A stretch of 64,000 nt of DNA from Staphylococcus americanisciuri (lineage in GTDB: Bacteria; Bacillota; Bacilli; Staphylococcales; Staphylococcaceae): contig NZ_JANUXY010000001.1 in NCBI RefSeq assembly GCF_024814435.1, forward strand, positions 1 through 64,000, in the 5' to 3' direction. Position numbers and translations under genes: made by a program. Below, in pieces: positions 1 to 7,207 of the stretch. Under the pieces are notes generated by a model. The model was not told the origin of the DNA. It was given only the letters and a program-made list of their open reading frames with translations, and did not search any database. Position 1 is the first letter of the stretch; each line of letters begins with the position of its first letter.

Positions 1-237
1 GAGCTAAAAAACATAATTCCAGCAAGCAAAAGACATTAAATGGTATTTTGAGCGGAACGTCCCCGAAACGTCCTCAAAGTGGCTTGAAGCCCTTCATATA
101 AGGGGTTAAAATCAGCCTCATCTTCCGTAGAATATAGGCTGAAATCCTTGATATTAAAGGTTTTTTTATTTGCAAGTGTCAAAAAAGTGTCAAGAAAAAA
201 ATTTCTCTGACACGTTGACCTTGCTCTTTTTACTTCT

Positions 238-410
238 ACATCTTTTATGGTGGGATGGCATGAATTAGCCATTCTGCCTTTTTCTTTTTAATATGCAAAA
301 AGGCACAATCACCATGGACTGTACGCTAAATGAAGATAGCTGGAACTATATGACAAATAAAGCTAGGTACTTATAACTATTTTTCCACCACAGAAGCTGA
401 ACAGTCTGAT
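238..410 (+). repeat. Dispersed IS-derived repeat, copy 1 (most complete)
   Basis: A roughly 170-base unit that runs from a stretch encoding no protein, through an A-rich block and the string GGACTGTACGCTAAATGAAG, to an end reading AGAAGCTGAACAG. The same unit, inverted, lies at about 5083-5262. Partial copies are at about 1360-1395, 16735-16856 and 21858-21935. The 5 kb copy is directly attached to an IS3-type orfA remnant, so the family is probably the terminal part of an old IS3-like element. That assignment is inference. Confidence 0.6.
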
Positions 411-547
411 AAGATAAATCCACTAGATTAAAATAGAAAAGTAAATATGATAAAATAATGAATGAGCAAGTTGGATAGATGGTGGCTAATCTCAATACAA
501 AGGGGTGATGCCTATGGTTATAGTTGTTGCTCCTGGAAAGGAATAGC

Positions 548-628
548 ATGACGGATTACGAAATGCTCATGGTTGTGTTAACAATCATTGGGTTAGTAGT
601 GATGAGTCAAAACAACCATAAAAAATAA
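548..628 (+). CDS. Small hydrophobic type I toxin (SprG/TxpA/BsrG-like)
   Basis: A 26-residue peptide starting MTDYEMLMVVLTIIGLVV and ending in a polar, basic tail. It begins with the M-T-x-Y-E-x-L-M signature of the TxpA/BsrG/holin-like toxin family, followed by one membrane-spanning helix. A strong Shine-Dalgarno (GGAAAGGA) lies just upstream and a -10-like TAAAAT near 450. The stop codon runs straight into a perfect 13-bp terminator hairpin. A convergent RNA with features of the SprF antitoxin overlaps the 3' end. Such peptides insert into the membrane and depolarise it when the antisense RNA is absent. The peptide is shorter than most relatives, and toxicity is not shown. Confidence 0.72.
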   Translation: MTDYEMLMVVLTIIGLVVMSQNNHKK

Positions 629-662
629 CCATCCAACTTTAGCCGGTTAATGGTTATTTTTT
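620..662. terminator. Bidirectional terminator shared by toxin mRNA and antitoxin RNA
   Basis: AAAAAATAACCAT at 620-632 pairs perfectly with ATGGTTATTTTTT at 650-662 around a 17-base loop. A-tracts and U-tracts on both sides make it work on either strand. It is the shared 3' end expected for a convergent type I toxin-antitoxin pair. Confidence 0.8.
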
Positions 663-732
663 GAAATAATGATAATTTGGCTGCCGTCTTCTTAACGGGC
701 TCACTGGGGCATGTTAGCGCATGTCCCTTTTC
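620..732 (-). ncRNA. SprF-like antisense antitoxin RNA
   Basis: Read on the minus strand, the interval begins AAAAGGGACATGCGC, forms a hairpin with GCATGTCCC-type pairing, then contains GAGCCCGTTAAGAAGACGG. That block is characteristic of the staphylococcal SprF antitoxin family. The RNA ends in the terminator shared with the toxin message. A promoter fits well: TTGATT at 767-762, 17-base spacer, TAAATT at 744-739. The RNA would pair with the toxin mRNA 3' region and with the terminator loop. Family assignment is from memory of SprF sequences. Confidence 0.68.
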
Positions 733-964
733 ATATTTAATTTAACATACAGAATTTATATAATCAATTTTAAAAGTCATCTGTTTGATAGATGTCTATT
801 TATATAGAAGGCATTTATTATTACTTTAAATGAAACTGAACATCTTGGGTGTATCAGAAAAGTTACACTAAAACAGCTTGAACAAATCGAATTAGAAACC
901 CTCAAAAAGATTGTTAAGCACAAGAATTTCCTTACGCTAAAAAACAACTAAGAATGGCTTATTA

Positions 965-1117
965 TATAAACCGTTTAACAATGGAGGTATTGAAGGGATT
1001 AATAATAAGATTAATCTTATCAAAAGAACGGCATATGGATACAGAGACTTCGATAATTTTAAAGCACGTATACTCTTAATATTTAAACTTTACCAACGTT
1101 CTAAAAAGCAAAGGTAA
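965..1117 (+). pseudogene. ISL3-family transposase, C-terminal remnant
   Basis: In frame the bases encode NNGGIEGINNKINLIKRTAY, then GYRDFDNFKARILLIFKLYQ, ending in a short basic tail and stop at 1115-1117. This is the conserved C-terminal block of ISL3 (IS1181-like) transposases (N-G-x-x-E-G-x-N-N-K-I-K-x-x-K-R-x-A-Y-G-Y-R). Upstream codons from about 830 may belong to the same element but are broken by a stop. There is no N-terminus, so the element is dead. Confidence 0.72.
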
Positions 1118-1185
1118 GTTATGCAACATAAAAATCTGCGTAGTAATAGCTGCCTAACGTATTCTGTATTACCATGTATTGTGTG

Positions 1186-1350
1186 GAAGTTAACGTATGA
1201 ATCGTTTCGATTGCGAGACGCCTAAGACAACAAGGCGAACGGAAAACCCATTTTGGCTTCTGCTTATCAGCTTATGTGCACACCCGATAAGGCCAAAATT
1301 AGTTGGAATGAGGCGTCTTGGCAATCAATCAAGAAACGTGATGCTATTCA
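1186..1350. other. Large imperfect palindrome of unknown role
   Basis: The outer arms GCGAGACGCCT (about 1212-1222) and AGGCGTCTTGGC (about 1311-1322) pair, with partial pairing continuing outward. Nested inside are TTTTGGC/GCCAAAA and CTTATC/GATAAG. The interval is less A+T-rich than its surroundings and has no ORF. It looks like a structured origin, recombination site or RNA element carried with the IS debris, but I do not recognise it. Confidence 0.4.
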
Positions 1351-1435
1351 AAAAGCCACAATCGTAATGGACTGTACGCTAAAATGAAGACAGCTATTTT
1401 TATTGAATTAAATTACAATATGATTTATAATGACA

Positions 1436-2485
1436 TTAAGATAACTCGAGAAGGATTAGCTCTGGGTCCCCGAATGGGGGTAGGCGTAAGCTGAGAATTC
1501 CTATGACCCTGGGGTTATCTTTTTTTATGTTGCCTATGATATTTGGATCGTTTTTAATTTCTTTGATAATAAATTCTACGATTTGTTGAGAGTACCTAGT
1601 TACATATGCAAAATGATAGGTATATTTATCATCTTTTTTTAAATTGTAAAATTTGATGATTAAACTTAAAGTGTAGTTATTAAAATTATTCTTGCCGTCT
1701 TTTTTGTCATAGTAGTTAAAAGGCAAATTCTTAGCGCGTATTTGTTTGTTCACGGCTTTTATTACATTATTGAAACTTAACGTATATTTGTCATTTGGAT
1801 CTTTCAACTCTTTTAAAATTTTAGCGTTATGCTCTGAGTCGTTAGAAACATTCACAGAAAAATCAGCATTTTTTGGATTTCTAGTGATGATTATAGTATT
1901 TTGCAAGGGGATAACTAAAGAGTTGGAATTATCTAGCTCCTGAGCGGATGCTAAATCATTTTTTTGTGTTATCAATTTTTCAGCTATAGCTGGGGAATAT
2001 TTCCCACGTATTTCATCGTTATTCAAAATATCCATATTTACTGATAAGCTCAAAAAGTTTTGAGGTATTTTTCGAGTAATATCTATATTATGGAATCTTT
2101 GTAATTGTTCTGAGAAGTTTAGAATATTTGCTTGGAAAAAAGGAGCATAGACTGTTTCATAATCTTCAGTTACTAAATGAGTACTTATATTTCTTAAATC
2201 TACAATTTTCTCTAGATTAATTCTTAAGGGTTGATTTTTATCGGTGTAGACAACCTTAATTACGTCTGATAAATTCAATGTCCTACTAGAATTGTTAGAG
2301 TAATATATAGATTTACCATCTTTTAATAGTTTAGCTTTTAACATTAATTCCCAAGCATTACATATAAAAAAGGAAAATCCTTCTATTCTATATTTAATGG
2401 TAGGTTTATTATATAACTCTAGCCCCATAATAAATGCTTCTTGGCATTTAAGTAGCAATCGCTCTCTTAAATTTTCTTTTTCCAT
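1436..2485 (-). CDS. DUF3644 (HEPN-superfamily) protein, candidate phage-borne defence gene
   Basis: 349 residues. The N-terminal 130 match the DUF3644 pattern: an amphipathic helix with EAFIMGLELYNKP, then WELMLKAKLL, then DLRNISTHLV. R98-x4-H103 is the R-x4-6-H motif that forms the active site of HEPN ribonucleases. The C-terminal 200 residues are unassigned. A good Shine-Dalgarno (AAGGGGGA) precedes the ATG. The gene lies downstream of a lipoprotein and a CI-like repressor on the same strand, where an accessory gene of a phage lysogeny module would sit between repressor and integrase. RNase activity and defence are inferences. DUF3644 membership itself I hold at about 0.8. Confidence 0.72.
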   Translation of the reverse strand: MEKENLRERLLLKCQEAFIMGLELYNKPTIKYRIEGFSFFICNAWELMLKAKLLKDGKSIYYSNNSSRTLNLSDVIKVVYTDKNQPLRINLEKIVDLRNISTHLVTEDYETVYAPFFQANILNFSEQLQRFHNIDITRKIPQNFLSLSVNMDILNNDEIRGKYSPAIAEKLITQKNDLASAQELDNSNSLVIPLQNTIIITRNPKNADFSVNVSNDSEHNAKILKELKDPNDKYTLSFNNVIKAVNKQIRAKNLPFNYYDKKDGKNNFNNYTLSLIIKFYNLKKDDKYTYHFAYVTRYSQQIVEFIIKEIKNDPNIIGNIKKDNPRVIGILSLRLPPFGDPELILLELS

Positions 2486-2510
2486 ACAAATCCCCCTTAA
2501 ATTATAATAT

Positions 2511-2586
2511 TTAAAGTGTCAAGCGGTTTAATATAAATTGTAAAATTACTTTACCAACAAGCTTTACACCTTTATTTTCGTAAAGA
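2511..2586 (-). pseudogene. C-terminal scrap of a second S24-type repressor
   Basis: Between the lipoprotein stop and the DUF3644 start, the minus strand reads NNLYENKGVKLVGKVILQF and on to a stop at 2511. It resembles the last strand of the neighbouring repressor (EVKIVGKVIANQR). It would be a leftover of another phage repressor joined here by recombination. The stretch is short, so chance similarity is possible. Confidence 0.35.
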
Positions 2587-2590
2587 TTGT

Positions 2591-3073
2591 TTATTCTACT
2601 TTGTGAGGTACTGCGTCTTCATAAGGCATCTCGGTTTCAGAGTCAAACTGGTCATCAGTGTAATAGTAATCTGATGTAGGTAGCAATCCTGCGTCGCCAT
2701 TTGGTATGCCAGTATATCCATGTTGTTTAGCAACTTCTGCGTTAGCCCTCATTTGTTCTTCATAGGTCGGTAACTGTTCATAAAATGCTTCAAATTCTTG
2801 TTGGTCTGATTGACTGATTTGCTCAGTTTGGGAAGATTGTGAATACTGTGAATACTGATTTTCGACACTGATTTGAGTAGCATTAGTCTCCGAAGATTCT
2901 GTTAAATCTTTGCCTTTATCATTTTCTTTAGCTTTTTCATCTTTAATTGCTTTTTGCTTTTCAGTTTTTTCTTTTGTTTCTTTCTTAGGTTCTTCTTTCG
3001 CGTCTTTCTTGTCATTGCTACAGGCATTTAACACTAAAGTGCTTGCTAAAAGTATGCCAAGTAGTTTCTTCAT
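2591..3073 (-). CDS. Phage-type lipoprotein
   Basis: 160 residues from the ATG at 3073, chosen because AAAGGAG lies 8 bases upstream; the in-frame GTG at 3082 sits inside that site. A signal peptide (MKKLLGILLASTLVL) ends in the lipobox LNAC with Cys18 as the lipidated residue. Then come a Lys/Glu-rich linker, a Gln/Ser-rich stretch and an acidic C-terminus with NAEVAKQHGYTGIPNGDAGL. Lipoproteins of this build occur beside the CI repressor in staphylococcal phages and are expressed from the prophage. Only 14 bases separate it from the repressor stop, so they are probably co-transcribed. A role in superinfection exclusion is possible but not shown. Confidence 0.7.
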   Translation of the reverse strand: MKKLLGILLASTLVLNACSNDKKDAKEEPKKETKEKTEKQKAIKDEKAKENDKGKDLTESSETNATQISVENQYSQYSQSSQTEQISQSDQQEFEAFYEQLPTYEEQMRANAEVAKQHGYTGIPNGDAGLLPTSDYYYTDDQFDSETEMPYEDAVPHKVE

Positions 3074-3087
3074 AATACTCACTCCTT

Positions 3088-3600
3088 TTATCTAAACAAT
3101 CTTTGATTTGCTATAACTTTTCCTACAATTTTGACTTCATCTTCACTGCCGTAGGCCTGAGGATAATGTTGTGGGTTGTTTGATTCTGGTATTAAGATTA
3201 TTTGATCTTCTGTGTAACGTATGTGCTTAACCGTAGCATTGTATCCGTTTACCATAACTACACCTAGTTGACCATTTTCCACAATTGAGTCTTTTTCTAC
3301 AACGAGAACATCGCCTTCTTGAAATAGCTTATCCATACTATCTCCAGAAACTTGAAGTCCGAATTCTTCTTTATTAGAGTTAAGATTTTTAGTAGCAAAA
3401 TATATGTAGTCTATTAAATTCTCTTCGCTATAAATTGGAAGACCTGCTGATATTTTAGATACAACAGGAATTTTTTTGACTGGTAGGGTCTCGAGTATTT
3501 TTTCTTCATTATCTTCCACTAAGTCTGATTTACTAACATTAAAATAATTAGCTGATAATTCTAATTTGTTTAATCGAGGATACGTCTTTGTATTTATTCA
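3088..3600 (-). pseudogene. CI-like S24 repressor missing its helix-turn-helix domain
   Basis: The surviving frame keeps a full LexA/CI C-terminal autoprotease: Ala-Gly cleavage site in KISAGLPIY, catalytic Ser in VSGDSMDKLF and catalytic Lys in ATVKHIRY. Translation upstream of the GTG at 3519 continues in frame as NTKTYPRLNKLELSANYFN, the tail of a helix-turn-helix domain, and then meets a stop at 3598-3600. The recognition helix is gone. The GTG at 3519 would give a 143-residue protease/dimerisation domain alone, but no strong ribosome site precedes it. Whether it is still made is unknown. Confidence 0.75.
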
Positions 3601-3827
3601 ATCATATAGCGTTGTATATTTTATTTTTTAATCTTTAGATAATTATTTTCTATCTATATTATTTTTTCATAAAGTGAGAAATATTTTAGCCATGTTTTCT
3701 TTATTGTTGAGCATATTTTTACTTTCTTCTAATAGCTAATTATATTATGCGATTTTTCTGTAATAATTACAATAAAAAGTAGAAAAATATGGGTTTAATG
3801 TTTTTATTAAGATTGAACCATAATATA
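3601..3827. other. Very A+T-rich gap, no gene seen
   Basis: No convincing ORF, hairpin or repeat. It lies where the operator region and cro of a phage would be expected, but neither is recognisable. Confidence 0.5.
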
Positions 3828-4016
3828 CTGTAGTCAGCTCTTGAACAAGCATGTAGAAGTTATAAAGATTCCCATCAAGATTTAACAGATAGTCTAAAAC
3901 ATTTCTTGACATCACATATGTCTTAAAGACTTAGAGGGATAATACTCATAACTATTAATCTCTTGTCTATTCTTCAGCAATAGTTTCCAATGTTTTTTAA
4001 ATTTTGTGTAGTCTTT
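3828..4016 (-). pseudogene. ISL3-family transposase, internal remnant (frameshifted)
   Basis: The minus strand encodes KDYTKFKKHWKLLLKNRQ, typical of the central region of ISL3 transposases. After one frame change it continues VMSRNVLDYLLNLDGNLYN, matching the block that follows in that family. There are no ends and no catalytic core. It lies in the opposite orientation to the C-terminal piece at 965-1117, so the two come from separate copies or from an inversion. Confidence 0.62.
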
Positions 4017-4261
4017 AGGCGCACTATAACAGCAACCATTCGTAACTGAAACACGACATTTATTAAGTGATGTTAGACTAAGAAACGGATACGGTAAATT
4101 ACAATATATGTTGTCATCACCATGATAAGTTGTAATGATGGTCAATGTATTATTATAAAGAGTATCAACTCAAATGTTGTATTTAAAGAAGTAAAATAAT
4201 GATTCCTGTATTGCCTTATTAATCGCTCACCAGCTAATGCCTGCCTTAATTGGAGGGGCTG

Positions 4262-4300
4262 TTTATGACCGAAAAAATGGGGACTGAGACTTGATATCTC
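4262..4300. repeat. Small staphylococcal intergenic hairpin
   Basis: GGGA-C-TGAGA pairs with TCTCATCCC around a short loop (about 4274-4300). This is the kind of GGGACTGAGAC hairpin found repeatedly between staphylococcal genes. There is no adjacent intact gene that it would terminate. Confidence 0.45.
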
Positions 4301-4350
4301 ATCCCAAAAATATGTATAAAATTCGGACTTTATACATTAATAAAAGTAAA

Positions 4351-4601
4351 TTAGTTAAATGAAGATAGCTCGTTTATAAATGAACTAAATTCTTCCTTAG
4401 TTACGCTTAGTCTAATTGTTAAACCAGATTCGTACTTATATTTGAATACCGTAAACCAGCATCCAAATTTACATAAACTGTTAGATAATCAGTATCGAAA
4501 TCAATAATTGTAAAGTATATGTCTGGCTCCATAAAATAAATTTCAGATACAGGAGGAGTGTATTCAAAACATCTCAAATTGTCCATATCATTTTCAAACA
4601 T
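4351..4601 (-). pseudogene. Frameshifted gene of unknown function
   Basis: The frame MFENDMDNLRCFEYTPP... runs to YLTVYVNLDAG. A single frame change near 4450 then gives FTVFKYKYESGLTIRLSVTK and on to a stop at 4351 (SSFINELSSFN). Together they look like the second half of one acidic protein of alternating beta strands. The open frame also extends upstream of the ATG at 4601 without a stop for over 100 bases. I do not recognise the family; a small immunity-type protein is one guess. It overlaps no other gene. Confidence 0.4.
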
Positions 4602-4869
4602 AACAAAATCAATAAGGATTTTTTGATTCTCAAATGTATTTTGTAATTCAAAATAAAATAAGTCCTTTACCTTAAAAAGGTTAAGAGCTAAATATGAACT
4701 AATACAAGTGCAAATAGCTTTAAAACAACTAGAAGGTAAACAGAATAAATAATTTAAAGTTACATCATAAGTGAAATAAGCTACTATACCTCACGTTAAA
4801 GACCAACTTTCAGATAAGCAAAGTCTTATGATGCAAAATCAAAAATCTTGTTATATAATGTTGCTAGAG

Positions 4870-5028
4870 GTTTTAGTACTCTGTAATTTTAGGTATAAGT
4901 GATACGAGGAGACGGAGGATATGTTGATTTATCGAGTTTTAGTACTCTGTAATTTTAGGTATAAGTGATACTTCTTGATTATCCCCATCCTTAGCCTTTT
5001 GGTTTTAGTACTCTGTAATTTTAGGTAT
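4870..5028 (+). CRISPR. Orphan type II CRISPR mini-array (3 repeats, 2 spacers)
   Basis: Two identical 36-base repeats lie at 4870-4905 and 4936-4971, beginning GTTTTAGTACTCTGTAATTT and ending AGTGATAC. A third, at 5002-5028, matches for 27 bases and then decays. Spacers are 30 bases each (4906-4935 and 4972-5001). The repeat is almost that of the S. aureus Cas9 system. The decayed last repeat sets the array orientation as written. An A+T-rich leader with TATATAATG sits just before the first repeat. No cas gene and no tracrRNA anti-repeat were found in the window. Confidence 0.9.
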
Positions 5029-5082
5029 TATGAAAATCATAAAAATATAAAAATAAGTACTTATTTTTAGGTTATTCAGCTG

Positions 5083-5262
5083 CTATGGTGGAAAGATAAT
5101 GATAAGTACCTAGTTTTATTTATAATGTAGTTCCAGTTAAGTTGAACAGCTGTCTTCATTTAGCGTACAGTCCATGGTGATTGTGCGTTTTTGCATATTA
5201 AAAAGAAAAAGGCAGAGTGGCTAATTCACGCCATCTCATCACAAAAGATGTAGAGTCAATCA
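5083..5262 (-). repeat. Dispersed IS-derived repeat, copy 2 (inverted)
   Basis: Reverse complement of the unit at 238-410, with the same landmarks: CTGCCTTTTTCTTTTTAATA, GGACTGTACGCTAAATGAAG and the AGCTGAA end. It directly follows an IS3-type orfA fragment on the minus strand, which ties the repeat family to that element. Confidence 0.6.
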
Positions 5263-5450
5263 ATTCTCTAATTGCTTTTTGATATACGCTTACCACTATC
5301 TACAAATGCTTTTTCACCGTCTTTACGATATGTACTTAACCACTTTGTTAATGTTTGGATGGGGATATCTCACCCTCTTGAAATATCTGTTTCACATCTA
5401 CTATATTCTACCAAGTTGAACGGTTTCCATTTTAAAACGATGGTCTGATA
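5250..5450 (-). pseudogene. IS3-family transposase orfA remnant
   Basis: The minus strand gives, with one stop, ETVQL then CETDISR, then IQTLTKWLSTYRKDGEKAFV followed by DSGK. This is the helix-turn-helix region of IS3/IS150-type OrfA proteins (TLxKW...YxxxGExAF). OrfB is absent: orfA is followed at once by the terminal repeat, so the element has lost its middle. Plus-strand sequence from 5450 to 5960 shows no other gene I can name. Confidence 0.55.
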
Positions 5451-5960
5451 TTACTGATACGCCCATAAATTGACTTCTTGATTTATTAATAATTTATCGT
5501 ATCCGTTTCATAGTCTGAAATTAGTTCTTCTTTGAGTTGTGATTTTTGATAAGGTAAGAGCGCATCATCTTGCACTTTTTCTGGTGGTACCACTTTGTTA
5601 ATAATAGAAAAGTATAAGTGTGAACTTTGCTAGCATCAACCACTTAGACGTCACTGCTCATTTATAACATGGCATGTAAAAAATCATATACTAATCTCTT
5701 TTTATGGAATCAATGTGACAGAATATGGTGGAGACTGATGTGCAGGCTCAAAGTATTTATTTAAAAATAATGCAATAAAGTGCAAAAAAATTATATTAAT
5801 CTCTACATAACAAATGAAATGTAGCGATAAATTTAATTAAACTCTATATTGTCGCAAAATAGACAAAATGTTTAAAAATATAAGATTGTTATATGTAAAT
5901 GAATTTGTTACAATTTCATTTAAAATATTGCTTATTAGCAAATAAGGGAGATTATATATT
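5450..5960. other. Gap with decayed sequence, no gene recognised
   Basis: A+T-rich and broken in all frames. Some minus-strand stretches look formerly coding but match no family I know. The last 30 bases hold the ribosome site of the next gene. Confidence 0.4.
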
Positions 5961-6470
5961 ATGAAAAATAGATTGTCATTTGTTCAAATGATTTATGCTG
6001 CGATTATTGGTGGCTTGTTATCAGGTATTGTGAAGTTAGGGTGGGAAGTGATGCTACCACCAAGAACACCTGAGCGTAATGCGACGAATCCACCACAAGA
6101 ATTATTACAAACGTTTGGTTTCAGTCATGATTTTACACATATGACATACCAGTTCTCAGAACAATCTATGCCTTGGGTAAGTTTTATTGTGCATTTCAGT
6201 TTTTCAGTAGTTGTAGCATTTATTTATATACTACTTGTTAAACGTTTTTCAAAACTTGCAATGGGTTACGGTTCAGTTTTTGGTATTGTTGTTTGGATTG
6301 GTTTTCACTTAATTATTATGCCAGTTATGAATGTTGTGCCAAGTATGTTTGATCAACCTTTCCATGAACACGTATCTGAATTTTTCGGACACATTGTTTG
6401 GATGATGGTGATTGAGCTAGTGAGAAGATATTATATTTATAAAAATGCTTTTGTACAAATCAAATCATAA
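5961..6470 (+). CDS. YagU family (DUF1440) membrane protein
   Basis: 169 residues with four predicted membrane helices (about 8-28, 76-94, 101-123, 138-157). It carries the YagU pattern: an early G-G-L-L-S-G-I-V-K-x-G-W-E, then MLPPRTPERNATNPPQELLQ and a late H-x-x-E-F-F-G-H. The family is conserved in enteric and Gram-positive bacteria; E. coli YagU has been linked to acid resistance, but the mechanism is unknown. Start: AAGGGAG lies 10 bases before the ATG. It is monocistronic and ends in a terminator shared with the convergent Ltp gene. Confidence 0.8.
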   Translation: MKNRLSFVQMIYAAIIGGLLSGIVKLGWEVMLPPRTPERNATNPPQELLQTFGFSHDFTHMTYQFSEQSMPWVSFIVHFSFSVVVAFIYILLVKRFSKLAMGYGSVFGIVVWIGFHLIIMPVMNVVPSMFDQPFHEHVSEFFGHIVWMMVIELVRRYYIYKNAFVQIKS

Positions 6471-6476
6471 AATGAG

Positions 6477-6508
6477 AAAAGCCCCCCTGATTTAATAGGT
6501 GGGCTTTT
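6477..6508. terminator. Bidirectional terminator
   Basis: AAAAGCCCCCCT pairs with AGGTGGGCTTTT, with A/T tracts outside. It lies between two converging genes. Confidence 0.85.
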
Positions 6509-6529
6509 CTATTTAACGCGAATAAATGG

Positions 6530-7141
6530 TTATTCCAAGTGTTCTATCGCATATTGTGCTTCTTCTTCTGTAAACATTTCACCGTATTGTGAAACAAGTT
6601 GATCATAAATTTCATTTTTAGACATATTCTGATCTTTAAAATATGATTCAGCTTTCTTCAAGGCATTTTTTTTGTAGTCTGCTTGAAGGTGGTCTATCGC
6701 ATATTGAGCAACATCAGCAGGGAATTTGTCACCGTAATCAGATGTGAGTATGTCATAAATACCTTTCTTTGACATATAGAAGTTATCTGAATAGATCTTA
6801 GCTTTCTTCAAGGCATTATTTTGTTCAGTACTAGCATTATTTTGTTCAGTGCTAGAATTATTTTGTCCAGTGTTGGCATGGCTATCGTGAGGTTGTTTGG
6901 CTGTTGTTACTTGATTTGTAGCGTTTAGTTTTTCTATTTCTTTATTACCTTTATAGAAAAAGGCACCGACAAACCCTAACAAAATAATAGAAAGGATAAT
7001 GAAAACGATAAGACATCCACCGCAGCCCCATAACCATCTTTTTTTAGTTTTTGAAGCCTGTTCTTTTTGATAATTTTCAAATTGTTGTCGTTGTTGTGCG
7101 AGTAATTCTTGAGTTGTTTGATTTTTTAAATTGTTTGACAT
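6530..7141 (-). CDS. Membrane-anchored Ltp-family protein, second of a tandem pair
   Basis: 203 residues: a Gln-rich cytoplasmic start, a membrane helix (about 40-63, preceded by WGCGGC), a TEQNNAS-type low-complexity linker, and two ~47-residue C-terminal repeats. Each repeat contains A-x-x-Y-x-x-x-x-x-M-S-K-x-x-I-Y-D-x-L-x-S-x-Y-G...AQYAI-x-H-L. These are the helical (PF07553) repeats of the Ltp superinfection-exclusion lipoprotein of phage TP-J34. Here the anchor is a membrane helix, not a lipobox. It follows a paralogue at 66 bases and is probably in one operon with it. Blocking of phage DNA entry is inference from the family. Confidence 0.78.
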   Translation of the reverse strand: MSNNLKNQTTQELLAQQRQQFENYQKEQASKTKKRWLWGCGGCLIVFIILSIILLGFVGAFFYKGNKEIEKLNATNQVTTAKQPHDSHANTGQNNSSTEQNNASTEQNNALKKAKIYSDNFYMSKKGIYDILTSDYGDKFPADVAQYAIDHLQADYKKNALKKAESYFKDQNMSKNEIYDQLVSQYGEMFTEEEAQYAIEHLE

Positions 7142-7207
7142 GCATACGTCCTCCTTAAAGTTTTAATGCGACACTAATGATTTGAACTTATATGCCAAAT
7201 GAGATGA

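Noticed and set aside
36-272. 78-codon minus-strand ORF at the left edge
   Set aside because: No ribosome site, composition like non-coding DNA, and its start lies inside the dispersed repeat.
346-549. 67-codon minus-strand ORF with hydrophobic stretch
   Set aside because: It is antisense to the toxin leader and contains part of the repeat; no ribosome site.
875-900. GTTACACTAAAAC as a possible tracrRNA anti-repeat
   Set aside because: Short match only, within broken IS-type coding sequence, with no following tracr hairpins or terminator.
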